DNA of 64,000 nucleotides from Paenisporosarcina sp. FSL H8-0542 (GCF_038632915.1 NZ_CP152050.1:1333001-1397000), one strand, 5' to 3'. Shown: positions 37,107 through 45,655, counted from the stretch's first letter. Notes: generated by a model not told the origin, from the sequence alone. Made by a program: numbers and translations.

Positions 37107-37742
37107 TTGCGTCTTTCAAAAACGTTCTCAAAGTTTTCATACACATTGGCAATCATACATGGTTTTCTTATCGGAGCTGTTTCGATTGGCATATTCGCAA
37201 TCTTTATTCAGTGGCAGGATAATTCGAAAGCTGAGACTCCTGAGACATCCGCAACGACTGACAAACCAGAACAAGTCGAGGTGACTGCACCGCCAAATAC
37301 GACAACACCGACTCAATTTTATGCGAAGCAACACGGTGTATTTACCACAGCCGACGGGGCTACTGCCTTGCTTCAATCAAATCCAGCAATGAAATCCGCA
37401 GCCATTGTCATCACGGATGGAAAATATTTTGTGTGGTCCGCAGCAAGCACCGTGGAAAGTGAAGTGAAAGTGGAAGGCAGCACGGAGTCTTTCGTGAAAC
37501 CATTCCGGATCAATTCGGCAGCATGTACCGAACAAGCCATGCAAAAATTGCCTGTTTTCCTTGCGAATCCAGACCCGGCAAAATTTAATTTTGCGGACAC
37601 TGGAAATAAGGGTGCCAAACCAAAAGACTGGGACTCTAACATTGCTGCTATATCAACACTTTCAAAGGAATTAAACGTCATTAGAGTTCAATTGTTATCG
37701 CATTATTTTGCTCAAAATGATTGCTTGAAAATTGAATTATAA
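37107..37742 (+). CDS. SpoIIB-like membrane protein with a SPOR-like domain
   Basis: A 211-aa bitopic protein: basic N-terminus, one membrane helix (about residues 14-35), a Thr/Pro/Glu-rich linker, and a C-terminal extracellular domain. The start of that domain (FYAKQHGVFTTADGATALL, then a short KDGK-type strand DGKYFVW) looks like a diverged SPOR peptidoglycan-binding domain. B. subtilis has spoIIB, a SPOR protein of septal-wall dissolution in engulfment, in the same slot before maf. It is shorter than SpoIIB (332 aa), so the call is by position plus weak similarity. The TTG start follows GGGGTGATCAA. Confidence 0.6.
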   Translation: MRLSKTFSKFSYTLAIIHGFLIGAVSIGIFAIFIQWQDNSKAETPETSATTDKPEQVEVTAPPNTTTPTQFYAKQHGVFTTADGATALLQSNPAMKSAAIVITDGKYFVWSAASTVESEVKVEGSTESFVKPFRINSAACTEQAMQKLPVFLANPDPAKFNFADTGNKGAKPKDWDSNIAAISTLSKELNVIRVQLLSHYFAQNDCLKIEL

Positions 37743-37798
37743 GCCCTTTTATTTGGTCAAAATGAAATTATTGCCCTTTATACACATTTTTCAACTTC

Positions 37799-37819
37799 GA
37801 CATCATTCTGTATGATGTC
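37799..37819 (+). promoter_or_regulatory. Perfect inverted repeat before maf
   Basis: GACATCAT (37799-37806) and ATGATGTC (37812-37819) are separated by 5 bases. It ends right before the maf Shine-Dalgarno. No T-run follows, so it is more likely an operator or a 5' UTR hairpin than a terminator. Confidence 0.45.
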
Positions 37820-37837
37820 AAAAAGGAGCTGATTTCA

Positions 37838-38449
37838 TTGGAATTCAAAACAACAAAACCGTTAATTTTAGCATCTGCTTCACCGAGGAGAAAAGAGTTA
37901 TTATCACTGCTTGGGGTACCCTTTGAAGTGAAAACAGTGGAGATAGATGAGGAGGACATTTTCGGATGCTCGCCTGCCGAACTCGTTTGCAACATTGCGA
38001 TGGAAAAAGGACTGGCCGTCGCTGAATACAATCAGCACGCAATCGTCATCAGTGCCGATACCATGGTATTTCTTGATGATGAGGCACTTGGGAAGCCTAA
38101 AAATGCAGAGATGGCGAAACTGTATTTGCGGAGATTATCCGGTAGGACACATACGGTTATTACGGGAGTATCCATCTATTTTGAAGGAATTTGCAATGTG
38201 TTTTTTGAAGAGACAAAAGTCACTTTTTATAAATTAACGGACGAATGGATTAACAGTTATGTGGCAAGTGGCGATTGCTACGACAAGGCAGGGGCTTATG
38301 GTATCCAAACAGCAGGTACTTTGATGGTGGAACATATTAACGGAGACTACAATAATGTTGTGGGTTTACCTATTGCGGAAGTGTATCGAGAACTTATGAA
38401 TTTAGAACTACTTGAGATGAAATCTGCTGGAGTACAATATGATAACTGA
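37838..38449 (+). CDS. maf: Maf-family nucleoside triphosphate pyrophosphatase
   Basis: A house-cleaning enzyme that hydrolyses non-canonical or modified nucleotides (dTTP/UTP type in YhdE-like members) and affects septum formation. It is 203 aa with the signature ILASASPRRKELL, the catalytic Asp in ISADTMVFL, and GRTHTVITGV and KAGAYGIQ segments. The TTG start follows AAAAAGGAGC. The 3' end overlaps radC by 11 bases. It belongs to the maf-radC-mre cluster of Bacillales. Confidence 0.95.
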   Translation: MEFKTTKPLILASASPRRKELLSLLGVPFEVKTVEIDEEDIFGCSPAELVCNIAMEKGLAVAEYNQHAIVISADTMVFLDDEALGKPKNAEMAKLYLRRLSGRTHTVITGVSIYFEGICNVFFEETKVTFYKLTDEWINSYVASGDCYDKAGAYGIQTAGTLMVEHINGDYNNVVGLPIAEVYRELMNLELLEMKSAGVQYDN

Positions 38450-39137
38450 AGTAAAACCGACACTGATGATTCGTGACGTCCATGCTTCCGATCGCCCACG
38501 TGAAAGACTGATAAACCAAGGTGCAGCCGCGTTATCGAACCAAGAATTGATTGCCATTTTACTAAGGACGGGTACCAAACAGGAATCCGTCCTTCATTTG
38601 GCGAATCGAGTGTTGACGTTCTTTGAACAACTGCATGAATTGAAAAATGCAACCATCGAAGAAATCATGTCCGTTAAAGGGATTGGAGAAGCGAAAGCGG
38701 TTCAGCTGCTTGCTGCAGTAGAACTTGGTAGAAGGCTATCTTTACAACAAACAGATGAGAAATTCACCGTTCGTTCTCCGAAAGACGCTGCAACATTCTT
38801 AATGACGGATATGACATCTTTAAAGCAAGAAAATTTTGTCTGTCTTTTCATGAATGTTAAGAATCAAGTGATACACAAACAAACCATTTTTATCGGCAGT
38901 TTAAATGCTAGTATCGTACACCCCAGGGAGATATTCAGAGAGGCAGTGAAACGTTCAGCTGCCTCGATTATCTGTGCCCATAACCATCCGTCAGGTAACC
39001 CGTCCCCTTCACCCGAAGACATAGAAGTAACGAAGCGAATACAGGAAGCCGGGCGCATTATGGGCATCGAATTGCTCGACCATGTCATTATCGGTGATCA
39101 TCAATTTATCAGTTTGAAGGAAAAGGGTTACATGTGA
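38439..39137 (+). CDS. radC: RadC-family JAB/MPN metalloprotein
   Basis: A 232-aa protein with an N-terminal helix-hairpin-helix (MSVKGIGEAKAVQLLAAVELGRR) and a C-terminal JAB1/MPN domain whose zinc motif is AHNHPSGNPSPSPED. Despite the name its role in repair is unproven; the family is linked to recombination and to mobile DNA. ATG 38439 overlaps maf and has GGAG in range; ATG 38466 is an alternative start. It is followed by the mreB promoter. Confidence 0.95.
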   Translation: MITEVKPTLMIRDVHASDRPRERLINQGAAALSNQELIAILLRTGTKQESVLHLANRVLTFFEQLHELKNATIEEIMSVKGIGEAKAVQLLAAVELGRRLSLQQTDEKFTVRSPKDAATFLMTDMTSLKQENFVCLFMNVKNQVIHKQTIFIGSLNASIVHPREIFREAVKRSAASIICAHNHPSGNPSPSPEDIEVTKRIQEAGRIMGIELLDHVIIGDHQFISLKEKGYM

Positions 39138-39140
39138 CAC

Positions 39141-39169
39141 TGTGATTTTCTCCTTTTATCCGTTATAAT
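39141..39169 (+). promoter_or_regulatory. Candidate mreB promoter
   Basis: TATAAT (39164-39169) with a poor -35 (TGTGAT, 39141-39146) at 17-bp spacing, 62 bases before the mreB start. Confidence 0.55.
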
Positions 39170-39231
39170 CAAATTTATGGTTTAAACTAAGCTAAGATTA
39201 ACTGGCTAAGGATAGAAAGGAAGAACATAAC

Positions 39232-40248
39232 GTGTTTGGATTTGGAGCAAAAGATGTCGGGATTGACCTAGGCACAGCAAATACTTTGGTATTTATTAAA
39301 GGAAAAGGAATCGTTTTACGCGAACCTTCAGTAGTTGCAAGAAATACAAATAATGGCGATATCGTTGCAGTAGGTAACGATGCTAAAAATATGATTGGTC
39401 GTACACCGGGTTCAATCGTGGCTATCCGCCCGATGAAAGATGGCGTAATTGCAGATTTTGATATTACGACTTCAATGATTCAATACTATTTAAAAGAAGC
39501 GATGAAAGCTTCTGGTGGTACGTGGAAAAAACCTAACGTCATGATTTGTGTGCCATACGGGATTACTTCGGTAGAACGTCGTGCAGTGATTGATGCAGCT
39601 CGTCAAGCGGGTGCTCGTGATGCTGTGACAATCGAAGAACCATTTGCAGCGGCAATCGGTTCGAACTTGCCAGTATGGGAACCAACAGGCAGTATGGTCG
39701 TTGATATCGGTGGAGGAACAACTGAAGTTGCAGTTATTTCACTTGGTGGTATCGTAACAAGCGAATCGGTACGTGTTGCAGGAGACGCGATGGATCATGC
39801 GATTACAAGTTACATTCGTAAAATGTACAACTTGACGATCGGTGAACGTACGGCTGAAGCAATTAAAATGGAAATCGGTTCTGCTAGAGTAATAGACAAT
39901 GTCGAGAAAATGGAAATTCGTGGTCGTGACTTAGTTACAGGTCTTCCTAAAACTATCGAAATTTCTTCTGAAGAAATTGCAGAAGCACTTCGTGAGTCGA
40001 TTTCAGCTATAATCGACGGTGTGAAAAAGACATTGGAACAAACTCCACCAGAATTATCTGCTGACGTAATGGAACGTGGAATCGTCTTAACTGGCGGTGG
40101 CGCATTACTGAAAAACTTGGACAAAGTGATTAGTGATGAGACAAGCATGCCTGTGTTCATTGCAGAAAATCCATTGGATTGCGTCGCAATTGGTACGGGA
40201 ATGGCGCTAGATCATTTGAACATGATTCGCCAAAATTCTAAACACTAA
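39232..40248 (+). CDS. mreB: Rod-shape-determining protein MreB
   Basis: Bacterial actin that organises lateral wall synthesis. It is 338 aa with [10 protein letters not shown]-type phosphate loop ([13 protein letters not shown]), [17 protein letters not shown], and the adenosine motif [14 protein letters not shown]. An N-terminal MFGFG, which mediates membrane contact, is conserved. GTG start after GAAAGGAAG. It leads the mreBCD-minCD operon. Confidence 0.97.
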   Translation: MFGFGAKDVGIDLGTANTLVFIKGKGIVLREPSVVARNTNNGDIVAVGNDAKNMIGRTPGSIVAIRPMKDGVIADFDITTSMIQYYLKEAMKASGGTWKKPNVMICVPYGITSVERRAVIDAARQAGARDAVTIEEPFAAAIGSNLPVWEPTGSMVVDIGGGTTEVAVISLGGIVTSESVRVAGDAMDHAITSYIRKMYNLTIGERTAEAIKMEIGSARVIDNVEKMEIRGRDLVTGLPKTIEISSEEIAEALRESISAIIDGVKKTLEQTPPELSADVMERGIVLTGGGALLKNLDKVISDETSMPVFIAENPLDCVAIGTGMALDHLNMIRQNSKH

Positions 40249-40262
40249 GGAGGACCGTTCCA

Positions 40263-41168
40263 ATGCCACATTTTTTTTCGAATAAGCGTTTGATTTTGCT
40301 GCTTGTCGGGGTGATTTTTCTTGTGGCATTGATCAGCTTCTCTCTCAGAGATCGCGATAATGCGTCGTTACCTGAACAGATTATTAAGGATGTCGTTGGT
40401 TTTGGGCAATCAATTTTCTCAAAACCAACACAGTACATAACGGGTGTTTTCGATAGTGTCGATGCTTTGTTAAATACGTACGATGAAAATAAACGTTTGA
40501 AAAGTCGTTTGGAAGAATTTGCAAAATTGCAAGCGGACGTCAACGATTTAGCATCCGAGAATACGAGACTTCGAGAAATCGTAGACAAGCAGGACGATCT
40601 CAGGGACTATGAACCGATTCAGGCAACTGTTATCGCGAGAAATCCTGATCAGTGGGAAGAAAAAGTAATTCTTGATAAAGGGGAAGTCCATGGAGTTGAA
40701 AAAAACATGGCCATCCTTACAGCACAAGGGTTGATTGGGAAAGTTGTTCTGACAACTCCATTCACTTCAACTGTAGAACTATTATCCACTCAAAATCCTA
40801 ACTATCGCGTATCTGCGATGGTAATGGGTGAAAAAGAAGTATTCGGTTTAATAGAAGGATACGATGATGAACGAAAAGAACTTATTTTAAAACGAATCGA
40901 TTCCAATATTAAAATTAAAAAAGGTCAGAAAATCATGTCATCTGGACTAGGCGGGATTTTCCCGAAAGGTATATTAATCGGGGAAATTACAGAAGTCTCG
41001 ACAGACGATTTCGGACTGACGAAAATGGCATATATCAAGCCAGCGGCAGATTTTGCACTACTTGATCATGTCATGATTGCGAAACGAACGATGACAACAG
41101 TAAAAAATGGTGCAGACGGCGATAACAGTGCGACGGATGAGACTTCAAAAGATGAGGACGCCTCATGA
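40263..41168 (+). CDS. mreC: Rod-shape-determining protein MreC
   Basis: A 301-aa bitopic protein: membrane helix (residues 9-27), coiled coil (about 65-105), and an extracellular double beta-barrel that scaffolds PBP2-type synthases (segments ARNPDQWEEKVILDKGEVHGV and SSGLGGIFPKGILIGEI). The short acidic tail follows. ATG 40263 follows AAGGAGGACC, and the gene overlaps mreD by 4 bases. Confidence 0.96.
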   Translation: MPHFFSNKRLILLLVGVIFLVALISFSLRDRDNASLPEQIIKDVVGFGQSIFSKPTQYITGVFDSVDALLNTYDENKRLKSRLEEFAKLQADVNDLASENTRLREIVDKQDDLRDYEPIQATVIARNPDQWEEKVILDKGEVHGVEKNMAILTAQGLIGKVVLTTPFTSTVELLSTQNPNYRVSAMVMGEKEVFGLIEGYDDERKELILKRIDSNIKIKKGQKIMSSGLGGIFPKGILIGEITEVSTDDFGLTKMAYIKPAADFALLDHVMIAKRTMTTVKNGADGDNSATDETSKDEDAS

Positions 41169-41689
41169 AGCGATTGATTATTCCAGCCATTGCCGTCGTG
41201 CTGTTTTATCTTGAACCTGTGTTCGGATTATTTTCTCCCCTCGATATTAGTGGGGAGTATCGTTTTTTAATCCCTCGATTTCTCATCATGTATTTAATAT
41301 TCATTTCCATCTACTATAGTCGCAATCGCGCGATGTTGTATGCATTACTTTTTGGGCTCTTGTATGATGTGTTTTTCATTGATATTATTGGATTGTACTC
41401 TTTCTTATATCCATTAATTTGTTTAATTGCTAGTTTTATCGTGAAATTCATTCACCAGCATCTGATTGTGACAACGGCTTTGTCACTTGTATTGGTAGCA
41501 GGTCTTGAATTCGTGCTTTATCAATTCTTTTCATTGATCGGGTTAACAGACATTTCGCTTGCTGTATTTGTACGCGAACGATTAATTCCCACAATGATTG
41601 CAAATTCAATTTTCTTAGTGGTGCTCGGCTGGGCATTTAAATACGTAATCAATGCACGTTTGTTGCAACGGTTAAATCAGCCAAATTGA
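41165..41689 (+). CDS. mreD: Rod-shape-determining protein MreD
   Basis: A small polytopic membrane protein of 174 aa with five to six helices; family pattern FLIPRFLIMYLIF, GLLYDVFFIDIIGLYSFLYPL. It links MreC to the elongasome. It overlaps mreC by ATGA and is followed by minC. Confidence 0.93.
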   Translation: MKRLIIPAIAVVLFYLEPVFGLFSPLDISGEYRFLIPRFLIMYLIFISIYYSRNRAMLYALLFGLLYDVFFIDIIGLYSFLYPLICLIASFIVKFIHQHLIVTTALSLVLVAGLEFVLYQFFSLIGLTDISLAVFVRERLIPTMIANSIFLVVLGWAFKYVINARLLQRLNQPN

Positions 41690-41714
41690 TTCTACGCGCG
41701 AGGTGACGCATTTG

Positions 41715-42386
41715 ATGACGAAAAAGCAACTAGTCTACATAAAAGGAACTAAAGACGGTCTAGTGCTTCGGCTTGATGATCAATGCGCATATGCCGAACT
41801 GGTGGAAGAACTAAAACGTAAAGTATCGGACGAAGGCATCGATGGACAAGCGGAAGTCTTGCTGCAGCTTGGCAATCGCTTTTGTTCAGAAGAACAGACC
41901 AAAGAACTCATAGCGAGCGTGCACACGTCACCACATTTACGTGTTTCACGAGTGCAGAGTGATGTCATTTCAATTGAAGAAAGCAACCGTCGAATTCTAG
42001 AGCGTCAATCCGAAACGTTTGTCGGCATCGTTCGTTCTGGACAAATTGTTCGGGCAGAAGGTGACTTGGTCGTTGTGGGAGATGTGAACCCGAATGGCAA
42101 AGTCATCGCCGGAGGAAATATTTTTGTTCTCGGTCGTTTGAAGGGAATTGCCCATGCAGGGGCGAATGGTAATAAAGAAGCAGTTATTGCTGCGTCTTGG
42201 TTGGAAGCAACCCATCTGATGATTCATGAAGCACTAGAAATCATGACAGATGAACTAACCATTCTTTCGGAACAACCAGAAATGGAATGTGCATACTTAC
42301 ATGCAAATGGCTTCATCGCCATTGATAGATTGCAAGAACTGCGTTTATTAAGACCGCAATTATCTACATTTAAAGGAGGAAGCTAA
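41715..42386 (+). CDS. minC: Septum site-determining protein MinC
   Basis: FtsZ-polymerisation inhibitor, 223 aa. The N-terminal domain starts MTKKQLVYIKGTKDGLVLRL, and the C-terminal right-handed beta-helix has GDVNPNGKVIAGGNIFVLGRL and AHAGANGN. ATG 41715 follows GCGAGGTGACG; the frame upstream to 41703 includes the ribosome site. It pairs with MinD to block polar division. minD starts right after. Confidence 0.95.
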   Translation: MTKKQLVYIKGTKDGLVLRLDDQCAYAELVEELKRKVSDEGIDGQAEVLLQLGNRFCSEEQTKELIASVHTSPHLRVSRVQSDVISIEESNRRILERQSETFVGIVRSGQIVRAEGDLVVVGDVNPNGKVIAGGNIFVLGRLKGIAHAGANGNKEAVIAASWLEATHLMIHEALEIMTDELTILSEQPEMECAYLHANGFIAIDRLQELRLLRPQLSTFKGGS

Positions 42387-42387
42387 T

Positions 42388-43185
42388 GTGGGAGAAGCTA
42401 TAGTAATTACTTCAGGTAAGGGAGGCGTTGGTAAAACAACGACTACTGCTAACCTCGGGACTGCATTGGCACTTCAAGGTAAGAAAGTTTGTTTAATCGA
42501 CACCGATATCGGCTTACGAAACCTTGACGTTGTACTTGGTTTAGAAAACCGTATCATTTATGATCTGGTTGACGTAATTGAAGGCCGATGTAAAGTACAT
42601 CAAGCTTTAGTAAAAGATAAACGTTTTGAAGATAAATTATTCCTGTTGCCAGCAGCACAAACGACTGATAAAAACGCCATTAATCCTGAACAAATGAAAG
42701 AACTTGTGACGGAATTAAAACGCGATTACGATTATGTCGTCATTGACTGTCCAGCAGGGATTGAACAAGGTTACAAAAACGCAGTGGCAGGAGCTGACCG
42801 TGCGATCGTTGTCACAACACCTGAAATTTCAGCTGTACGTGATGCGGATCGTATCATCGGCTTGCTAGAGCAAGAAGATATTGCACCGCCAAAATTAATC
42901 ATTAACCGCATTCGTCAACATTTGATGAAATCTGGCGATGCACTGGATGTCAACGAAATCACGACGCACCTATCCATCGACTTGCTAGGTATCATCATGG
43001 ATGACGAAAATGTCATCACCTCTTCAAATAAAGGGGAGCCTATTGTCATGGACCCAACAAACCGTGCAGCACTTGGCTACCGCAACATTGCCCGCCGTAT
43101 TCTAGGCGAATCTGTTCCATTGATGTCATTGGAACAAGAGCGTAAAGGCATGTTCTCCAAAATCAAATCCATTTTTGCAAAATAA
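42388..43185 (+). CDS. minD: Septum site-determining ATPase MinD
   Basis: A 265-aa deviant-Walker ATPase (GKGGVGKTTT) that binds the membrane through a C-terminal amphipathic helix (KGMFSKIKSIFAK) and recruits MinC. Other ParA-like motifs: LIDTDIGLRNLDVVLGLENR and VIDCPAGIEQGYKNA. GTG 42388 lies after AAAGGAGGAAGC; the overlapping ATG 42386 is out of frame. A terminator ends the mreBCD-minCD unit. Confidence 0.97.
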   Translation: MGEAIVITSGKGGVGKTTTTANLGTALALQGKKVCLIDTDIGLRNLDVVLGLENRIIYDLVDVIEGRCKVHQALVKDKRFEDKLFLLPAAQTTDKNAINPEQMKELVTELKRDYDYVVIDCPAGIEQGYKNAVAGADRAIVVTTPEISAVRDADRIIGLLEQEDIAPPKLIINRIRQHLMKSGDALDVNEITTHLSIDLLGIIMDDENVITSSNKGEPIVMDPTNRAALGYRNIARRILGESVPLMSLEQERKGMFSKIKSIFAK

Positions 43186-43193
43186 TTTATCTG

Positions 43194-43228
43194 AATCCCC
43201 CACTTTGATCGAGTGGGGGATTTCTTTA
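43194..43228 (+). terminator. Terminator after minD
   Basis: AATCCCCCACT (43194-43204) pairs perfectly with AGTGGGGGATT (43212-43222), followed by TCTTT. Confidence 0.9.
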
Positions 43229-43250
43229 GGAGGAGAAAAGACTGAATAAT

Positions 43251-44213
43251 TTGAAATTACACGAACTAGAAGTGTTGCGAATTTGTATATTAAAATCACG
43301 GATGGAAAAATCCGCTAAAGTCGATAGTAGCTATCGCAATATTAAGGCGGGTTTTTCAGGTGAAGAAAAAACTACTTCTTATTTGATGGAAGCAAATCTG
43401 ACCCCGAAAGTATCTATCTACCGCCATATCAATTTGGACAATACTCAGTACGATATTATTGTTGTGACACAAAAGCTAATTTGTGTTTTAGAAGTGAAAA
43501 ATATGACTGGAGAATTTTATTTCGATTCAAGCAACAAACAATTCTATCGAATCAAAAATGGGTTAAAAGAAGGGATGCGCAATCCAGAATTGCAATTACA
43601 AAGAGCGGTTAAAGTTCTACAAAAAAGACTTAATCGAAATGGAGTGGATTTTCCTGTAAAAGGACTCATTATCTTGGCAAGTCGAGCTGGAATTGTTATT
43701 GAATCTCCTACACTATTTCAAGCTGTCCCTATTGATGCTATGTGTGATTTCCTTGAGCAAATGGAATCTGACAATAGGAAATTGATGACCCATGAAGAGT
43801 TGAAAAAAGTGCGTCATATTATTAAACGTAATGGAAATAAAGTTTACGAAACGGATATTCTTGAGCACCACGGTGTTACACATTCTTCAATTAAAACGGG
43901 CGTCAGGTGTTTGAAATGCTTTGAGATATCGATGACTCGGATCTTTTCAACATGGTTATGTATTCGATGTAGCCATCGTGACAAAGGTGCTCATATTGCC
44001 GCGCTCCAAAAATTTCAATTATTGTTCGGGCGCGAAGTGAGTAGTGATCGATTAAAGTGGTGGCTGGGAATAGAAGATAAATATTTTATTAAACGGATAG
44101 TGAAGGAAGTTTCCGAAAATAGTATAGGCAGCTCACGCAATCGAACCTATGTGCTTTCATTCAAACCTTGGGTGTTAGAAACATTTTTGACTTCGGAACT
44201 GAGAAAGAATTAG
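43251..44213 (+). CDS. NERD-domain protein with C-terminal zinc ribbon
   Basis: A 320-aa protein. The NERD (nuclease-related) domain spans about residues 30-150, with GFSGEEKTTSYL, QYDIIVVTQKLICVLEVKNMTGEF (the PD-(D/E)xK-like core D...ExK) and NPELQLQRAVKVLQK. The C-terminal part has two CxxC knuckles (CLKC and CIRC) forming a zinc ribbon, then a helical tail. It is probably a DNA-acting nuclease-like protein; function unknown. Start choice is uncertain: TTG 43251 is 14+ bases from AGGAGGAG, while an in-frame CTG at 43242 is at ideal distance. It interrupts the usual minD-spoIVFA adjacency. Confidence 0.85.
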   Translation: MKLHELEVLRICILKSRMEKSAKVDSSYRNIKAGFSGEEKTTSYLMEANLTPKVSIYRHINLDNTQYDIIVVTQKLICVLEVKNMTGEFYFDSSNKQFYRIKNGLKEGMRNPELQLQRAVKVLQKRLNRNGVDFPVKGLIILASRAGIVIESPTLFQAVPIDAMCDFLEQMESDNRKLMTHEELKKVRHIIKRNGNKVYETDILEHHGVTHSSIKTGVRCLKCFEISMTRIFSTWLCIRCSHRDKGAHIAALQKFQLLFGREVSSDRLKWWLGIEDKYFIKRIVKEVSENSIGSSRNRTYVLSFKPWVLETFLTSELRKN

Positions 44214-44224
44214 GAGGTAATTGG

Positions 44225-44320
44225 TTAGTTGCCCCTATAAGGACAAAAGTTGCCCCCATCAACCGAATAGTTGCCCCAATAAGCATCAAAGTTGCCCCTA
44301 TAACTATCAAAATCCCCAGA
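44225..44320. repeat. 21-bp-period array, family 3 (core GTTGCCCC), 4.5 units
   Basis: GTTGCCCC occurs at 44228, 44249, 44270 and 44291, exactly 21 bp apart, each followed by one variable base and AT. A decayed fifth unit (ATCCCCAGA) is in phase at 44312. The remaining 10 or so bases per unit vary. The array lies in the 165-base gap between the NERD gene and spoIVFA. GGAGGTAAT precedes it, as it does the array at 6635. Confidence 0.85.
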
Positions 44321-44378
44321 TTAATAGAAATAAACCGAACAAGCCCCGCATATACTACCCGAAAAGGGGGGCTGCGGC

Positions 44379-44939
44379 ATGAAATTCACAAATAAATGGA
44401 TCATCGCTTGCATAATTACCGTTGGCATCATCGCAACGATACAAATCCAGGAACGAAATGACCAAACTTCACAACTTCGCACTCTGTTCACGGAAGGGAA
44501 AGACCTACAAATGGTTCGCGAGTTCGTACTCGCTCAGTTTCCAACAAGCTCAACACCAGAACTCATCCCTGTGTCTGCGCCCACAAAGGACCCTATGATA
44601 CCGACGATGGCTTCGTATGAATCTATGCAACCATATGAAGAAGGCGTGCTTGTTTCCTATGATACCGCGATACAAGTAGTTGCCCGCGAAGATGGCATTA
44701 TTCTGTTTACTGGGCACACCCGACATACTGGGAAAACGATGACCGTCCTTTATGATAGCGGGGATACGGTGACGTATGGATTTGTTGAGAATTTTTCTAA
44801 TTTACCTTATACCGCGGTTGCTGCCAATGACTTAATTGCAGAAGTAGAGCCTGGTTCCATGTTCGTGAAAGTTGAACGTGATGGAGAATTGCTTGAACCG
44901 ACTGCGATTAAGGAATGGATGAATGATGTACTTCAATAA
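44379..44939 (+). CDS. spoIVFA: SpoIVFA-like sporulation membrane protein (degenerate M23 fold)
   Basis: A 186-aa bitopic protein: N-terminal membrane helix (residues 7-23), linker, and a C-terminal lysostaphin-like (M23) fold without the zinc His residues (QVVAREDGIILFTGHTRHTGKTMTVLY). In B. subtilis SpoIVFA (about 264 aa) holds the SpoIVFB protease inactive until the SpoIVB signal. The present protein is shorter. It overlaps spoIVFB by 17 bases, the expected operon. Confidence 0.85.
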   Translation: MKFTNKWIIACIITVGIIATIQIQERNDQTSQLRTLFTEGKDLQMVREFVLAQFPTSSTPELIPVSAPTKDPMIPTMASYESMQPYEEGVLVSYDTAIQVVAREDGIILFTGHTRHTGKTMTVLYDSGDTVTYGFVENFSNLPYTAVAANDLIAEVEPGSMFVKVERDGELLEPTAIKEWMNDVLQ

Positions 44940-45525
44940 GATTCGCATGCATCCCATCATGATCCCCATCATTATCTACCTGATTGCGACTGCACAACTC
45001 GCACATTACAGCATCATTATCGGCTCATTACTCATTCATGAGCTAGGACATATTGCGGTAGCAAAATGGACGGGCCTTAAGATGACCAGTTGCACCATTC
45101 TTCCGTATGGGGGAGAAATAAAAATTAAGAATCTTCTTTTAGCTCCGACTCATCATCAGTGGCTCATTGCGATTGCTGGGCCACTTGCAACGGCTATGCT
45201 CTATTTAGTTGCGCAACCTTTCCAATTTCCTGGACAGGCTTTTTTTAATGAAGTCCAGTTGACTATACTTGCTTTGAATTTAATTCCGATTTTGCCGCTG
45301 GACGGTGGACAAGCGCTGAAATCTATCTTGCCCAAACGTTATCACGAGACGCTATTAGCGTTGTCTATCAGTCTTTCAACACTTTTTATAGTAGTGACAT
45401 TTGACCAACTCCATTTGGCATTGATTTTCACATTTATCGCATTACAAAATATTCGCTCATGGCAATATCGAAAATATGAGGAAGCATTCTATAAAATTGT
45501 GACGAAGCAGTTGACGCTGCCTTAG
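44923..45525 (+). CDS. spoIVFB: SpoIVFB site-2 membrane metalloprotease
   Basis: An intramembrane zinc protease that removes the pro-sequence of pro-SigK in the mother cell. It is 200 aa with about six helices, the motif HELGH (H39, E40, H43) and the third ligand Asp127 in LPLDGGQ. It lacks the C-terminal CBS domain found in B. subtilis SpoIVFB (288 aa), so ATP sensing by CBS is absent. It is co-transcribed with spoIVFA. Confidence 0.9.
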   Translation: MMYFNKIRMHPIMIPIIIYLIATAQLAHYSIIIGSLLIHELGHIAVAKWTGLKMTSCTILPYGGEIKIKNLLLAPTHHQWLIAIAGPLATAMLYLVAQPFQFPGQAFFNEVQLTILALNLIPILPLDGGQALKSILPKRYHETLLALSISLSTLFIVVTFDQLHLALIFTFIALQNIRSWQYRKYEEAFYKIVTKQLTLP

Positions 45526-45539
45526 CATTATGGTAAAGT
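45511..45539 (+). promoter_or_regulatory. Promoter of the rplU operon
   Basis: TTGACG (45511-45516), 17 bp, TAAAGT (45534-45539) with an extended -10 TG. The -35 lies inside the 3' end of spoIVFB. Confidence 0.65.
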
Positions 45540-45552
45540 TTTAATGTTATTG

Positions 45553-45650
45553 TTTGTAGCACCCGTGCTACTACAACCGCTCTGAAGAGGTTAAAGTATC
45601 TGCAAAGATCACCTCATTTTAAGGCGAGTCTGAGTCTAAGAGGAGGTGCA
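45553..45650 (+). promoter_or_regulatory. Ribosomal protein L21 leader (autoregulatory RNA)
   Basis: A structured leader before rplU with the L21-leader hallmark hairpin GTAGCAC/GTGCTAC (45556-45571), followed by CTACAACCGCTCTGAAGAGG. A CACCTC (45610-45615) can pair with GAGGTG (45643-45648), which contains the rplU Shine-Dalgarno. This fits L21-dependent repression of the operon. The position before rplU matches the known Firmicutes element. Confidence 0.85.
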
Positions 45651-45655
45651 GTAAA

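Noticed and set aside
44168-44395. 75-codon forward ORF over the GTTGCCCC array (VAPIxxK heptads)
   Set aside because: It starts inside the NERD gene and has no ribosome site of its own. A second frame is also open, which follows from a repeat length divisible by three.
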